64,000 nucleotides of DNA from the NCBI GenBank assembly GCA_029844215.1, contig CM056736.1, forward strand, positions 25,419,501 through 25,483,500. Reading direction: 5' to 3'. The notes below the pieces were generated by a model. The model had not been told where the DNA came from. It was given only the letters and a program-made list of their open reading frames with translations, and made no database searches. Numbering within the stretch: the stretch's first letter is position 1; every line of letters starts with the position of its first letter. The position numbers were made by a program, and so were the translations under genes. This document shows positions 11,650-22,599 of the stretch, piece after piece. This DNA is from Przewalskia tangutica (lineage: Eukaryota > Streptophyta > Magnoliopsida > Solanales > Solanaceae).

Positions 11650-12599
11650 TAAAATAAGTAGATGTAGCTTTATTTATGGATAACTTACATAAATAGCTAT
11701 ATTGGGGAGACTTGTAACAATTCCTAGCTACTTTTCAATAATTACATCTCATAGCTACCGTTCTTGAGCTATGGATTGTATTCGCCTGTATCTAATTGGA
11801 CAAGTCAGTTGTATCCAACTTTCATGCAAGGTAAAATAGGTACAAAACGTGGACTGGAATTTGTTTTAAAAAGGCAAACAAAATAAAATTTCTCAGAAAT
11901 TGCGCCTACCTATCTCATTCCATACTTACGTATTTTGAATTCAAATTAAACAAAAAATGGTTAAAATACATACCTAGATGTATTTAATTATATTTTTCTC
12001 AACTGTTTTGAATACACTTCATGAGTTATCATATAAAACAGATTATATGTGTTTTAAATTAGCTATATACAAATGTATTTTGTTGTATTTACTTTGTCAT
12101 TCTACGCTCGTTCGACGTATGAAAGTTTAGCAAATTCATTGAAGTATTTGCATGTATACTGCAATGCGTAGATTCAGATAAATACACATGTATCTGTGAG
12201 AAATACACCTGTCATAAATAAAAAATTCAATAGATACTGCAATGCATAAATTCACACAAATACATACTTATTTGTATGTAATACATCTGAACAGAACAAT
12301 GCTAAACAACATTGTATTATTTTCAAAATTTACATAGTGTATTCATAATATGGAGAATACAATCAAATTTGGTTGGATCTCCAGCAAAATACACTATATT
12401 TACACTAAAATGGAGAATACACTCAAATCCATTTAAGTATACATCTAGTTTTTCCAAAAAAATAGTCGATAAAATACATATACCTTATATTTACACTCAA
12501 AATAATGAAAATACTCAAATACATTATATTTACGCTAAAGAATGTAGCACCAGTGTTGAGGCATAAAAGCGTTTGGGTTGAGGCATAGAAGCGAAGAGC

Positions 12600-12960
12600 T
12601 TGACTTAAACTTCATGGGAAATATTGTTGTGCAGCTCTACCTCTTTCGTAGTTCTCATTTTCCTCGCTCATTTTGTTTACATTTTCACTGTCAAAGGCAA
12701 ATCCTGTCTCTGCTTCTTGCTTGAAACCCTAACCCTTAACATAGCTGGTGAATTTTCGGATCTCGGTACCGGTCTTCGAAACTACTACTACTACTATTAC
12801 TCTGTTTACATGATCTAATCGTTGATGGCTTCCTCTCTCTCAATTCTGAGAGTCTGTGTGATAAAATCCTAATCGTGATACGACTGTGAATAGAGATAAT
12901 AGAGAGAAATACAGTGAAGATTGAGAAAGAAAGAGAATGAAGAGTGTTTGAAATGGTTAA
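12600..12960 (+). other. Possible captured host gene 5' fragment
   Basis: Unlike its surroundings this patch looks like a transcribed leader: 'gaaaccctaaccctt', an act microsatellite (actactactactac, near 12781), then a short ATG reading frame at 12825 (MASSLSILRVCVIKS, then stop) and purine-rich DNA. No protein family recognised. Confidence 0.25.
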
Positions 12961-13011
12961 ATTGGATACGGGTCGTATATGTGGCGCAGTAACCGTATGT
13001 TACTGCATTAG

Positions 13012-13085
13012 CTACTGATGGAATATTAAAAATATTGTATAGCTACTGATGGAATATTAAAAATATTGTATAGCTACGAATGGTA
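13012..13085 (+). repeat. Short direct tandem repeat 'tagctactgatggaat'
   Basis: Two near-identical copies of about 36 bases beginning 'agctactgatggaatatt' at 13010-13075, followed by a third, diverged start 'tagctacgaatgg'. It lies near the right end of the inverted-end segment. Confidence 0.7.
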
Positions 13086-13190
13086 ATAAAATAAAGTGTA
13101 GTTATTAATCATAAATATCTCTTAGAGTTAGCTATGTCAGGTAAAAAAAAATTATAGGAAATTTTACATGGTATAACTAACATCTACTAG

Positions 13191-13308
13191 GTATTTACCA
13201 TTCACAACTTCCACTTATAAACTTATTTGAATTGATGAATTATTGAGTTGTCTTACCTATCGATTGGGAACATATGTTCCATCACATCTTGTGTTTTAGG
13301 TCGTGACA
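13191..13308 (+). mobile_element. 5' LTR remnant of Tekay-C
   Basis: The last ~120 bases of an LTR, ending 'taggtcgtgaca' at 13308 directly before a degenerate primer-binding site. The rest of this LTR is missing, replaced on the left by the inverted-end segment. Confidence 0.6.
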
Positions 13309-13311
13309 ATT

Positions 13312-13322
13312 TGATATCAGCG
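13312..13322 (+). promoter_or_regulatory. Degenerate primer-binding site (initiator tRNA-Met type) of Tekay-C
   Basis: 'tgatatcagcg', compared with the expected 'tggtatcagagc' complementary to the 3' end of initiator tRNA-Met, a few bases after the LTR end. Confidence 0.6.
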
Positions 13323-13483
13323 TCCTAGGTTCATCGATCTCACGAGTATAAAAGTTAATGTCTAGTAGGGTGCCAATGTTTAAAAAGCTATAGGACATTT
13401 AGGAAACTTCTATTCTTTCATTCCTTATCGTGTATACTTCACTCGGTTTAAAATCTAATCTTGTTGTCTAATTCTCTCACATA

Positions 13484-14880
13484 TGGTGAGGACTCGTGCA
13501 TTCGCGGCTAAAGATCATGAGCTTATATCCGTACCCACACCCGCTTCTAGGGGCGATGCACAAGGTATAGACATTGGTGAAGTTGAGGTAGAGGCCGTGT
13601 TACAGCACCTGCTAGAGGCCAATCATTGAGAGCCACTCAGAGTTGTGCTAGGACAGTATCTCCGGATTCGGAGGTGGTTCACAAGGATAAGCCGGATCAT
13701 GTTGAGGAGTATGGACCAGCTCAGGCACCGCCTGGTTTTATTGCTACTCCGATGCTTTAAGATACTTCTATCGTATGTTTGGATTTCTTGAAGGGATAGC
13801 TCAAGCGAGTATTTTTTATATCACCTCAGATAGTTCACGCACACGTTGGAGGTAGACCTGCAACATATGCTTACTCCGTGGTTTCATACTTGTGGTCTCG
13901 CCTAGTCATTGTCAGCCTCCCTGTTTTGATGGTGAGGTTTTTCCTTCTATTGCACCCCATTTAGACAATAGACTTGCTATGACCGTTGATGATCAGAAGA
14001 TGTTTGGGATATTCAATAAGATGAAACCTATGACCTATACTAGTAATTTGAGAGAGGATACGTATGACTTTTTATCCATTTTTCATGAAAGGTTGCATAA
14101 CTTGGGATTGGTGGAGTCTCAAGGAGTTGACTATACTACATTTCAGATGGTTGGCCCTATCAATCAGTGGTGGAGGGAGTATATTGATATTATAACATAT
14201 GGGTCACCTCCACTTTCATGGGCTTTATTTAATCAAGTATTTCGTGATACGTTTTTCCTCCATAGCGAGAGGGAGTTCAAGAGGGATGATTTTGAGGCTC
14301 TACATTAGGAGGGCATGTTGTTACGAAGCATGAGATCATGTTTTATGCCTTGCCTAGGCAAGCATTAATGATACTTCTGACCGAGGCTGAGAGAGTGAAA
14401 AAGTTTGTCAATGGATTGATCATTCTGATTCGTATGGGGCTATCTCAAGTTGTTGCTTCTGGTGTTTTGTTGCAGTAAGTCATGGACGTCACCAATAATT
14501 TAGAGATAATTTAGTGTGAGGGGTTTGAGCAGCGTGAGGGAAAGAGAGCCCATTAGTTTGGAGGTTATGGTGCTTCTCTGCTTAGGGGTCGTGGTTACAA
14601 AGGGAAGAGTCATCACCCCTAGTCTAGCAGACTCATTCATGTTGTTATGCTAATGTCCGAGGTTGATTATTTTGGGTGTAGTGCTTTCAGTTCAAGCCAG
14701 ACTTCTCATGGCTCATCTTTAAAACCTTCAGGCCATGGAGGGCATTCTAGTCATTCAGGTTCATCTCATTAGTCCTTAGCCTCTAGAGCATGTTATAAGT
14801 ATGGATACATTGGGCCCTTTTTGATAGAGTGTGCCAAGCTCAGATATGTTAGTTTGCATCAGGGTCCTCATGGTTATTAG
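13484..14880 (+). pseudogene. Tekay-C gag remnant
   Basis: An ATG at 13484 starts MVRTRAFAAKDHE, the usual basic start of chromovirus gag. The best-kept segment is 13892-14308, a 138-residue open stretch with ILDIITYG-like and WWREYI motifs of the retrotransposon gag domain (QWWREYIDII, then PLSWALFNQVFRDTFF). The zinc knuckle is at 14791-14832 (CYKYGYIGPFLIEC) with the second Cys as Tyr and the His as Pro, so it cannot bind zinc in the normal way. Multiple stops, for example TGA at 13627. Gag would form the particle that packages element RNA. Confidence 0.8.
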
Positions 14881-15049
14881 GTTTTGACTCTTAGGTCTGC
14901 ATAATTGCCGGTAAGAGAAGGTGTGCAAAGTGGTAGATGTGGTTCTCATTCGAGCAGAGGTAGTTCATGTTCTAGCCGTGTAGGTACATAATTTGATGGC
15001 AGTCATGCCTAGTGTTATGCTTTTCCTAGTAGGACAGAGGCATAGGCTT

Positions 15050-15560
15050 TAGATGTTATTATCATAAGTATTATTATGATTTTTCATCGGTTGGATATGG
15101 TATTATTTGATCCAGGATCTACCTATTCTTATGTATCTACATATTTTTGCTTCAAGTCTGGATATGTTATGTGATTATCTTAATTTGCTTGTACATGTTT
15201 CTACTCATGTTCGGGATTCTGTAGTGGTAGATCGGATATATTGGTCTTATATAGTTAATGTGATGGGATATGATACCTAAGAAGATTTGAATGCTCTAGA
15301 TATGATATATTTTGAGGCTATTCTTGATACTAATTGTTTATCTCTTTACCATGAGATTTGGACTGTCACATCAAGATAGCTACGTTAGCTATGTCGGGGA
15401 TTTTCTTAGTATAATGGATTGGTGCTCTTAATCACGTTCTGAAGAAGGTGATATAATTTCTTAGGGCTCGGAGGTTAGTAGAGAAAGGATGTTTGGCTTA
15501 CTTGGTGCATATTTGGTATACTAGCGCAGAGACTCTTACGTTGGAGTCAATTTCGGTGGT
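15050..15560 (+). pseudogene. Tekay-C aspartic protease remnant
   Basis: The active-site motif VLFDPGSTYSYVS is visible at about 15100-15138 (the DPGS tetrapeptide is at 15109-15120), as in Tekay-type proteases, which carry DPG where retroviruses have DTG or DSG. Downstream frames are broken by stops. The protease would cut the Gag-Pol polyprotein. Confidence 0.75.
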
Positions 15561-16370
15561 GAGTGATTTTCCTGGCGGTTTTCTGATGGACCTACCAGGT
15601 CTTCCACCCGGTTATGATATCAATTTTTGTATTGACTTGGAACCATGCCCTCAACCTATTTTTATTATGCCATATCAGATGGCACCGACCGAGTTGAAGG
15701 AGTTGAAGAAGCAATTACAGGATTTGTTGAGCAATGTCTTCATTAGACCGAAAATATCTCTTTGGGTTGCTCCAATGCTATTTGTGAAGAAGAAGGATGG
15801 ATCTATGCATATGTGTGTCGACTATTGGCAATTGAATAAAGTAACATCAGGAACAAGTATTTGATATCTCAGATTGATGTTTTGTTTGATCAACTTCAGG
15901 GTGATTTGGTTTTCTCTAAAATTGACTTGAGGTTCGGTTATCATCAGTTGAAGATTAGGGTGGAGAATATCATTAAGATAAATTTTTGGACTCGTTATGA
16001 TCATTATGAGTTCTTGGTGATGTCATTTGGGTTGTCTAATTACCCAACAAAATTTATGGAGTTAATGATCGAGGTATTCATATCATATTTGTATTCCTTT
16101 AATATTATTTTCATTGATGACATATTGATATACCCTCGTAGTAAGGAGGAGCAGGGGTAGCATTTGAGGAATGTGCTTGAAATTCTGAAGGAGAAAAAAT
16201 TTTATGTCAAATTCTCTAAGTATTAGTTTTGTCTTAGTTCGGTGGCATTATTGGGGCATGTAGTATCCAATGAAGGTATTATGGTAGATCCCAAGAATAT
16301 TAAGGCGGATAGGTATAGGGTCAAACCTACTTCGGTTACTGACATTTGAAGTTTCATAGGCCTCGCATGT
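15561..16370 (+). pseudogene. Tekay-C reverse transcriptase remnant
   Basis: Well-kept blocks: PGGFLMDLPGLPPGYDINF at about 15571-15630, then MAPTELKELKKQLQDLL (15679-15730), VAPMLFVKKKDGS (15769-15806), FSKIDLRFGYHQLKI (15913-15957), YEFLVMSFGLSN (16006-16040) and the catalytic FIDDILIY at 16110-16133, where both aspartates are present. Frameshifts near 15841 and 16160 and stops such as TAG at 16159 inactivate it. Confidence 0.88.
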
Positions 16371-16965
16371 TACTATCAACGCTTCATGGAGGGATTTTCA
16401 TCCATTGCATCCCCATTGACTATATTAACCCAAACAGAAGTTTCTTTTCAGTGGTCCGATGAGTGTGAGGTGAGCTTTCAAGAGCTCAATACTTTATTGA
16501 CTACTAATTTGATTTTGTCTTTACCCTTGGAGAAATGGGGCTTTATTGTGTATTGTGATGCTTCTCGAATTTCTCTTAGTTATGTACTGATGCATAAAAG
16601 GAATGTCATAGCTTATGCTTCAAGGCAGTTGAAAGTTCACGAGAAGAATTACCCCACATATGACTTAGAGCTGGTGGCGATAGTGTTTGCGTTGAATATT
16701 TGGAGGCATTACCTTTATGGTGTGCATTGTGAGGTGTTCACAGATCAAAATAATCTCTAGTATATATTCAATTAGTCGAATCTCAATGAGGCACCAAATG
16801 TGGTTGGAGTTGCTCAAGAACTATTCCATGACTATCCTTTATCATCTTGGCAATGTGAATGTGGTGGCGGATGCCTTGAGTTGAAAGACGGTAAGTATAG
16901 GTAGTACATCTTTGTTGCAGGTGAGAGAGCATAATTTAGCTATGAATTTTTAGTCATTGGCCAAC
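16371..16965 (+). pseudogene. Tekay-C RNase H remnant, cut at 16965 by Tat-D
   Basis: An open stretch at 16386-16760 carries the RNase H domain: FIVYCDASRISLSYVL (16531-16580), AYASRQLKVHEKNYPTYDLELVAIVFAL (16612-16695), then RHYLYGVHCEVFTDQNNL with a stop at 16758 where the pol frame would continue. After 16760 the linker to integrase is frame-shifted. The gene stops at the ccaac target site (16961-16965) and resumes at 36594. Confidence 0.88.
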
Positions 16966-19422
16966 TGTTGACAGTCAATTTTGACCCGTTTTTCGTATAT
17001 TTATTGAAATTTTATGTGTTTTAGGACACCGCATTTTAATCATCATTTTTGCATTTTTTACATAATATTCTATGTTTATTTCTTCACAAAATGGCATTGC
17101 ATCTTTTATTTTAATTTAAGCATTATGTCTTTGTTAATATTATGTTTCTATTATTATTATGTTTGCATCTCTTTAAATAATTAATTGGCATCCCGTTTTT
17201 ATTTTAATTTTAATTAGGCATTAAATATTTCTTAAATATTGTATGTTATTATTATTGCATCGGCATTTTCATTTTGATAATTTTGTATCTTTTTAAATAA
17301 TTAACATGTTTTGTATTTTTGTCAATCCAATCCGAGGCCCAATCCGAATCATTCCAATCCAACACCATTTTTAATTTCATCCAAACACCCTCTTTTATTC
17401 CCCCCCCCCCCCCTAAAATCAAATATCACTTTTAATTTCCCCCAAAAAAATCAAACCCAAACCCTAAACCTAAATACCCCTATAAATAAAACATTACCCC
17501 TCCTTTTTAACAACATCAGCCAGCCGCAGCCTTCATTACTCTCTCCCTTTTCATTTTTTCTTTTTGAAAACACTACCACCATCTCGTCGCCCTCTCCCCT
17601 CTCCCCACACTTCGTCTCCCGTCGTCGCCGGACTTCCGGCGAACCACACTGTTCCCATCGCCGACGGAACCATCACGCCACCCGTCGACCACTGTTAACC
17701 CGTCTCCCGTCGCCACTGCTCACCACTGTCCGCATCTTTAAACCAGTGGTGGCGTCGCTCCGGCATTTTGCCGACGAGGCGACGCCGGCCCCGTCTCTCA
17801 TTTTGGTTGTTGTTGGTTTCGTTATGGGCAATTTTTTAGCATTTTTGATATCTTTTCGTAGTTCTAAAACTCCGGCGACCTGCGTTTGGTGTTGTTCCTT
17901 GATATCTGTTGTTGGTTCTTGTTAATGGACCGATTTTGGTATCTGGCCGGAGTTTACAAAACTCCGGCGACCTCGGCTAACTCTATTTTAATGTCTATTG
18001 CATACTTTTGGGGGTTTGAGACTGATTTCGCATTGCTGTTCTGATTTTTTATGTCTTACCGGAGTACTTAAAAACTCTGGTGACATTGTTGGCTTTATTC
18101 CGGCGACTGTTGGTCATTGCTTCACTGTATTTTATCGGACTGATTTCCGACGATGTTGGCTACTGCTTTACTTTTTTGGTTTGTGTTGGTACCGATCTTT
18201 GTTGATACTGGTTGTCGATGATTCTCCCCCCTCTTTATTTTATTAAACAGATTTAGAACAAATACTACATTTTTGGTTACTGAACTGAATTTAACTTTCT
18301 GATTTTTCGTGGTATTTGACGGAGTCCAAAACTCCGGCGACCATTGGCTTTATTTTCGGGATGTTGGGACTGATCTTGGTATCTGATTGGGCTGAATATT
18401 TTTGGTTAAATGTGATTTTCCGGCGAGCCATTCGTTGTTTGTTTCCACTGTCTGCAGACCATTTTTGGTCATTGTCTTGCTTTGCTGTTCACTGTTCATG
18501 ATGACTGATTTTGGCAATTTCACTTTTATTTTTAAACTGGTTTGAACGTGATACTACACATTTGGCCAATGAAAAAGTTATCCGTCGATTTTTGAGGCCT
18601 CCACAGTTGCAAAGACGGAAAATAAAATAAAATGAAGCTTTCTGGGCGTTGATGATTTCTTCTACTTACACAGGATAACCAACATGCGTGCATTTGGCGA
18701 ATTCTCGCAGCCGCACTTGTTTAGGATGTCCTACTTTATTTTTATATATATCTGAGCCCTCCGTGTTTAAAACTATTATTGTTTTGGCGCGGATCTTAAG
18801 GTTTTATTTATTTTATTGTTTTTAACAATATTGGCCGATGAAGGAATCTCCGTCTGATTTCCAAGGCCTCCCCTGTACAAAAGACGGATTTATTTTTGGC
18901 TTTACTTGTTAATTCTTGTCATTGCATTAAAATTATTTATTCTATTACTAACACTTTTACTAAGTGTTTATGCAGGTACCTGGAGATCATCTTGTGCAAA
19001 AGGCCTAAAAAGGGCTAAAAGATGTCCCAGAGTTTTATTCGATTTTAGCTTCATTATTCTGTATTGCATTCCATTTTAATTGTAAATTATGAAAACTGCT
19101 TAAAATATGTAGAATAAAAAAGGCAATAAATAATTAACCTAGGTTTGAACGAATAACCGCAAGTTAGCAGATCTTAAAGGATGCTTAACCACTTCCCTTT
19201 AGGATAATAAAGAACCCTGATTCAGAATCTCATTAATTTCGCAGATCATTAAATGGAGATTAATTGCAGTACTTTTATTGCAATAAATCAAGTGGCCTAA
19301 TTCACTTAACTAATTAGGTGGCGACTCCTCAAAATCAGCATTATTGCTCCATCCAGGGAACCGCGCCAAAGAGCAACGTTGCGGATACCGTTCAGACCCC
19401 GAGGTCAAAAACGGGTGCGACA
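16966..19422 (+). repeat. Tat-D 5' LTR
   Basis: TG...CA ends, matched along its length by 24042-24295 plus 34375-36588. It contains a 14-base C run at 17400-17413, a TATA box at 17481, a region with many 'actccggcgacc' phrases at 17870-18345 (three or four diverged copies, each 'ccggagt..aaaactccggcgac'), and ends with the 'aattaggtggcgactcc' region and 'cgggtgcgaca'. A 204-residue open stretch at 17311-17925 is low-complexity and is not conserved as a frame in the 3' copy. Confidence 0.92.
17481..17488 (+). promoter_or_regulatory. TATA box in Tat-D 5' LTR
   Basis: 'tataaata' after 'aaatacccc', present in both LTRs (34646-34653 in the 3' copy). Likely core promoter of the element. Confidence 0.6.
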
Positions 19423-19425
19423 GCA

Positions 19426-19443
19426 TGGCGACTCCGCTAGGGA
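19426..19443 (+). promoter_or_regulatory. Primer-binding site of Tat-D
   Basis: 'tggcgactccgctaggga' begins three bases after the LTR end. It starts with TGG (complement of a tRNA CCA end). Tat/Ogre elements are reported to use tRNA-Arg; I infer the same here without a tRNA alignment. Confidence 0.7.
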
Positions 19444-20713
19444 TATCAGGTTCTTGATCATAGCAAACCCAGGTTAATTAAATATTGTGCTTTATTTTTA
19501 TATTTGTTGTAAATATTTTATATTGTTGCTTTTATTTTGTAATTAACTACTTTAATTGCTACATTCTTTTACTGCTTTCCTTAAATTGTCATTTCGCTCA
19601 TATTTCCTCCATTCTGGAAAATTGACACTATCACACAGTACACGCGAGGTGTGCTGGCGCACCCGCAAATTTCTTTCAAATACCAAAATATAGGCGAGTT
19701 GGCAAAGGCGCAGGAGCATCCGGACCATCCGTGGCCGCGTAGCCTTCTCACTCGAGTAGTCCGCTCGGGAACCACTGTGTCTAGTAAGCCAAATTTTAGA
19801 AAATTTAAGATAGAGCTATACCGTCCTCTTTATTTTAAGTCATGCTTGCATACACCCTAGGTGGGTCGATCCTTGGTATCGTCTCCACGATTAGGAAATC
19901 CACCAAATTATCATTGGGTTTCACAAGCCGACGATCAATAAGCATATGTGCGTAGCGGGATGATGATAGACGGATCCAAGCCTGATCATGACACGTCGAA
20001 ATTGGAAAAAGTGCACCGTAATTTGGTCGTCATTTCCAACGAAATATTGCAGTTTAATGGCTTGGACCTATTTATCATAATCTCGCATATCTGACGTTTA
20101 AGTCCACCTCTGGCATAAGGGAGGTCCCAAGCATATTAGGGCGCGCGCTTGATTTGCATGCTTTTTGTTTACTATTGTTTGTCGTTAGCAACTATGTACA
20201 TATTATTTAAAGCAATAATTATCCTTTTAACTCTGTACATATCATGTCATGGGCTTATAACTTCGGGCCCGTGCATTTGCATTTTTTTTTTTGCACTTTT
20301 TGCTGTCACATTGCAATCAGGACCTATACTGAATAAATTGTTCTTGAACATCACGACTTGGACCTTGCGAAGCATCAACCTTCACTCCGGTCGAACCAAT
20401 CAGGGGAGTCTTTGACTATATTGTCACACCTCTGCATTTTTATTATTTTTGTCATTTTCCTACTCACCCATTTCTCATATTTTTGCAGGAAGGTTGTCCT
20501 CGTAAATAGCCGAGGGCGGTCGGAAAAAAAAAATCATCACAAGAATGAGCGGGAGTTATGTTGACTAATAGAAGTCAGTTTATACCAGATTCAACGAGAC
20601 ATCGCTCTCAGTTCTTCTATATTTTGTATCTTTATACATATTTGCAAATTCAATTGATATGTTTAGTGTTGACTACATAATTCATTTATCATACATTTTA
20701 CAACATAATCATC
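19444..20713 (+). other. Tat-D 5' internal leader, non-coding
   Basis: No coding domain recognised. A pyrimidine-rich stretch ending 'tttttgcag' at about 20487 followed by 'gaaggttgtcctcg' looks like a 3' splice site; introns are known in Ogre-type elements, but this one is only inferred. A GC-rich patch at about 19640-19770 contains an imperfect inverted repeat near 'gtacacgcgaggtgtgc'. Confidence 0.5.
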
Positions 20714-20715
20714 CC

Positions 20716-20783
20716 GAACTACGCGTGTCTGATTCTCACCATACGGTGTGATACGTAGGCAACCCATTTTGGGTTCGACACCA
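20716..20783 (+). repeat. Tat hairpin module, Tat-D copy A
   Basis: 'gaactacgcgtgtctgatt', stem cacc/ggtg around atac, 'gatacgtaggc', then a second hairpin aaccc-atttt-gggtt and 'tcgacacc'. Confidence 0.75.
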
Positions 20784-20999
20784 TAAAAATAAAAAATAAA
20801 AAAATAATAATAATAAAGAAGCATATTTTTCTCACTCATGCATCTCATTCATCATGTTTTCGGGCATTCATGTTTTCGTTACATTCATTTTACTTTGCAT
20901 TCATCCACAGTGGACAATAATTTCTTTTGCACAGCTTTATATTGCTATCCTTTCTTTGATAAATTCTTTTCAAGCATACATTTTATAATATATTTGAAT

Positions 21000-21062
21000 G
21001 AACTACGCGCACCTGATTCCCTCGACGGGATACGTAGGCAGCCCTATTCGGATTCGGTACCA
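21000..21062 (+). repeat. Tat hairpin module, Tat-D copy B
   Basis: 'gaactacgcgcacctgatt', stem tccc/ggga around tcgac, 'tacgtaggca', then 'gattcggtacc'. Confidence 0.75.
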
Positions 21063-22437
21063 TTTATTCAAAAAATACCAAAAAAAATTATTCGAAAAAT
21101 ACAAAAAAAGAAATAATTTTATTCAAAAAAAATGTGTTATTCAAAAAAACAAAACATTTTTAAGTATCATTGTTTGACTTGGTTGATACCAACACAGTTA
21201 GGATTGTGCATAAAAAACAAGTGATAATCAGTATGGGTTGACTTTGTGGTAAACCATATATTCTTTTGGTATCTCTTATTCATACCCGTAGATGACATTG
21301 TCTTGCATGTTTTCCAAGATAAGAATGAAACCAACCTCATCGTTAAATATGCATTGTGTGATGAGTGTTTGAATAAGTTCAATTGCATTGCATTGTGATC
21401 TAGAACTTGACCTGAATGTTTGTTGAGGCGAAATCCTGAGTAATACTCGGTGTAAGAAATGATCGTAGGCTTTCTTTGACCCGTTTGAGCCTTTTCAGCC
21501 TACCAAATAACATTATCCATAGTACACCCCCTTTGAGCCTAAACCTATTACTTTCGACAACCACATATTACACATATACCCTTTCTGAGTGCATACGCAT
21601 TGTCCCTATCTTGGCCCGACCTCCTTGAGTGCTTTAAAAATGTGCAAGTGACTAACAAAATTCTAGCTGAAGTTTTCAAAGACTAAAGTTGTCAAAGTCC
21701 AAAAGGAAAAGAAAACAAAAGAAAATACAACTTCACACAAAGAGAAAATCAAAAGCCCCGATAATAAAATAAAATAAAAAGAAAGGGGGAATATATAACC
21801 TCGAAAAAAGGGGCTCCAAATGAAAGATTCAAAAGAAGTCAATACAGAAAAACTGTGACAAAAAGAAAGCAAGTCAGCATCAAAACGCACAAATATCAAG
21901 CACAGACGTAGTCCAACTCTCGAGGAATGATTAGTCACTTTTACCCAAATGATATCCATTCCTTTCCCCAAGCCTACATTACAAGCCCGTGACAAGCCCT
22001 ACATGATCTTATACTGAGGGTTCTCACATTAGTGGATACTTACATGACGGTCAAGCCTATGGTATCACAATTGCATGCATTAAGCATCTTTCTGAGTGTG
22101 AGTGTTTTTCTCCAAACGTCCCAAAATTCAAAATACTGGAATATATGTGTGGATAGACTTTCTTTCAGTGAGGGCATTTGAAACGTGAGATTACGTGTAG
22201 TTCGAAACCTTGGCTGCAAACAAGTGTGTCGACACTCAAGTATGTCTGAGATACTATCTGAAGCTATGTGAATTACACCGGAGTCAATCTCGGTTAGACT
22301 GAAAACAATAAAAGAAAATCCTTATGCACAATACTAATTGTTGGTATCAACTGAAGTCAGAACGTAATGTTGTCTTCCATTTTTTCAGAAAAAAACAACA
22401 AAATGCATATTACATAAAAATCGTTATTTTGCATCAC
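21063..22437 (+). other. Tat-D internal spacer, non-coding
   Basis: A-rich run with 'attcaaaaaa' repeats at 21063-21150, then unique-looking AT-rich DNA. A purine-rich block at 21663-21880 (many 'aaaagaaa' phrases) gives a long open stretch on the minus strand that I regard as composition only. No protein domain recognised. Confidence 0.5.
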
Positions 22438-22500
22438 GAACTACGTCTTGACATGATTCCCTCAACGGGATACGTAGGCGGCCACATCGGTTTCGGTCCC
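22438..22500 (+). repeat. Tat hairpin module, Tat-D copy C
   Basis: 'gaactacgtcttgacatgat', stem tccc/ggga around tcaac, 'tacgtaggcggccacatcgg', ending 'tttcggtccc'. Copy D follows 32 bases later. Confidence 0.75.
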
Positions 22501-22531
22501 ACATCATTTTAAAATCATTATTTTGTATCAC

Positions 22532-22594
22532 GAACTACGTCTTGACCTGATTCCCTCAGCGGGATACCTAGGCGGCCACATCGGCTTCGGTTCC
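22532..22594 (+). repeat. Tat hairpin module, Tat-D copy D
   Basis: Nearly identical to copy C: stem tccc/ggga around tcagc, 'tacctaggcggccacatcgg', and a small second hairpin gcc-acatc-ggc. C and D with their shared leading sequence 'attttgcatcacgaac'/'attttgtatcacgaac' form a recent tandem duplication. Confidence 0.75.
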
Positions 22595-22599
22595 TTTCA

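Larger units (their letters stand above)
11650..13190. mobile_element. AT-rich segment with imperfect inverted ends, possible Mutator-like non-autonomous element
   Basis: The left end 'agtagatgtagctttatt' (from 11657) resembles the reverse complement of the right end, which reads 'agtagatgttagttatacc' inward from 13188. Both ends also contain 'tagcta' phrases close inside. The interior has 'tgtattt'/'aatacac' phrases and a gene-like patch at 12600-12960. I could not find a convincing target duplication, so the class is a guess. Confidence 0.35.

Noticed and set aside
17311..17925. 204-codon Pro/Ser/Arg-rich open frame
   Set aside because: Lies inside the Tat-D 5' LTR; low complexity around a C run; the corresponding frame is not kept in the 3' LTR copy.
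21663..21995. 110-codon minus-strand frame rich in Phe, Leu and Ser
   Set aside because: Reverse of a purine-rich spacer in Tat-D; composition alone explains it.
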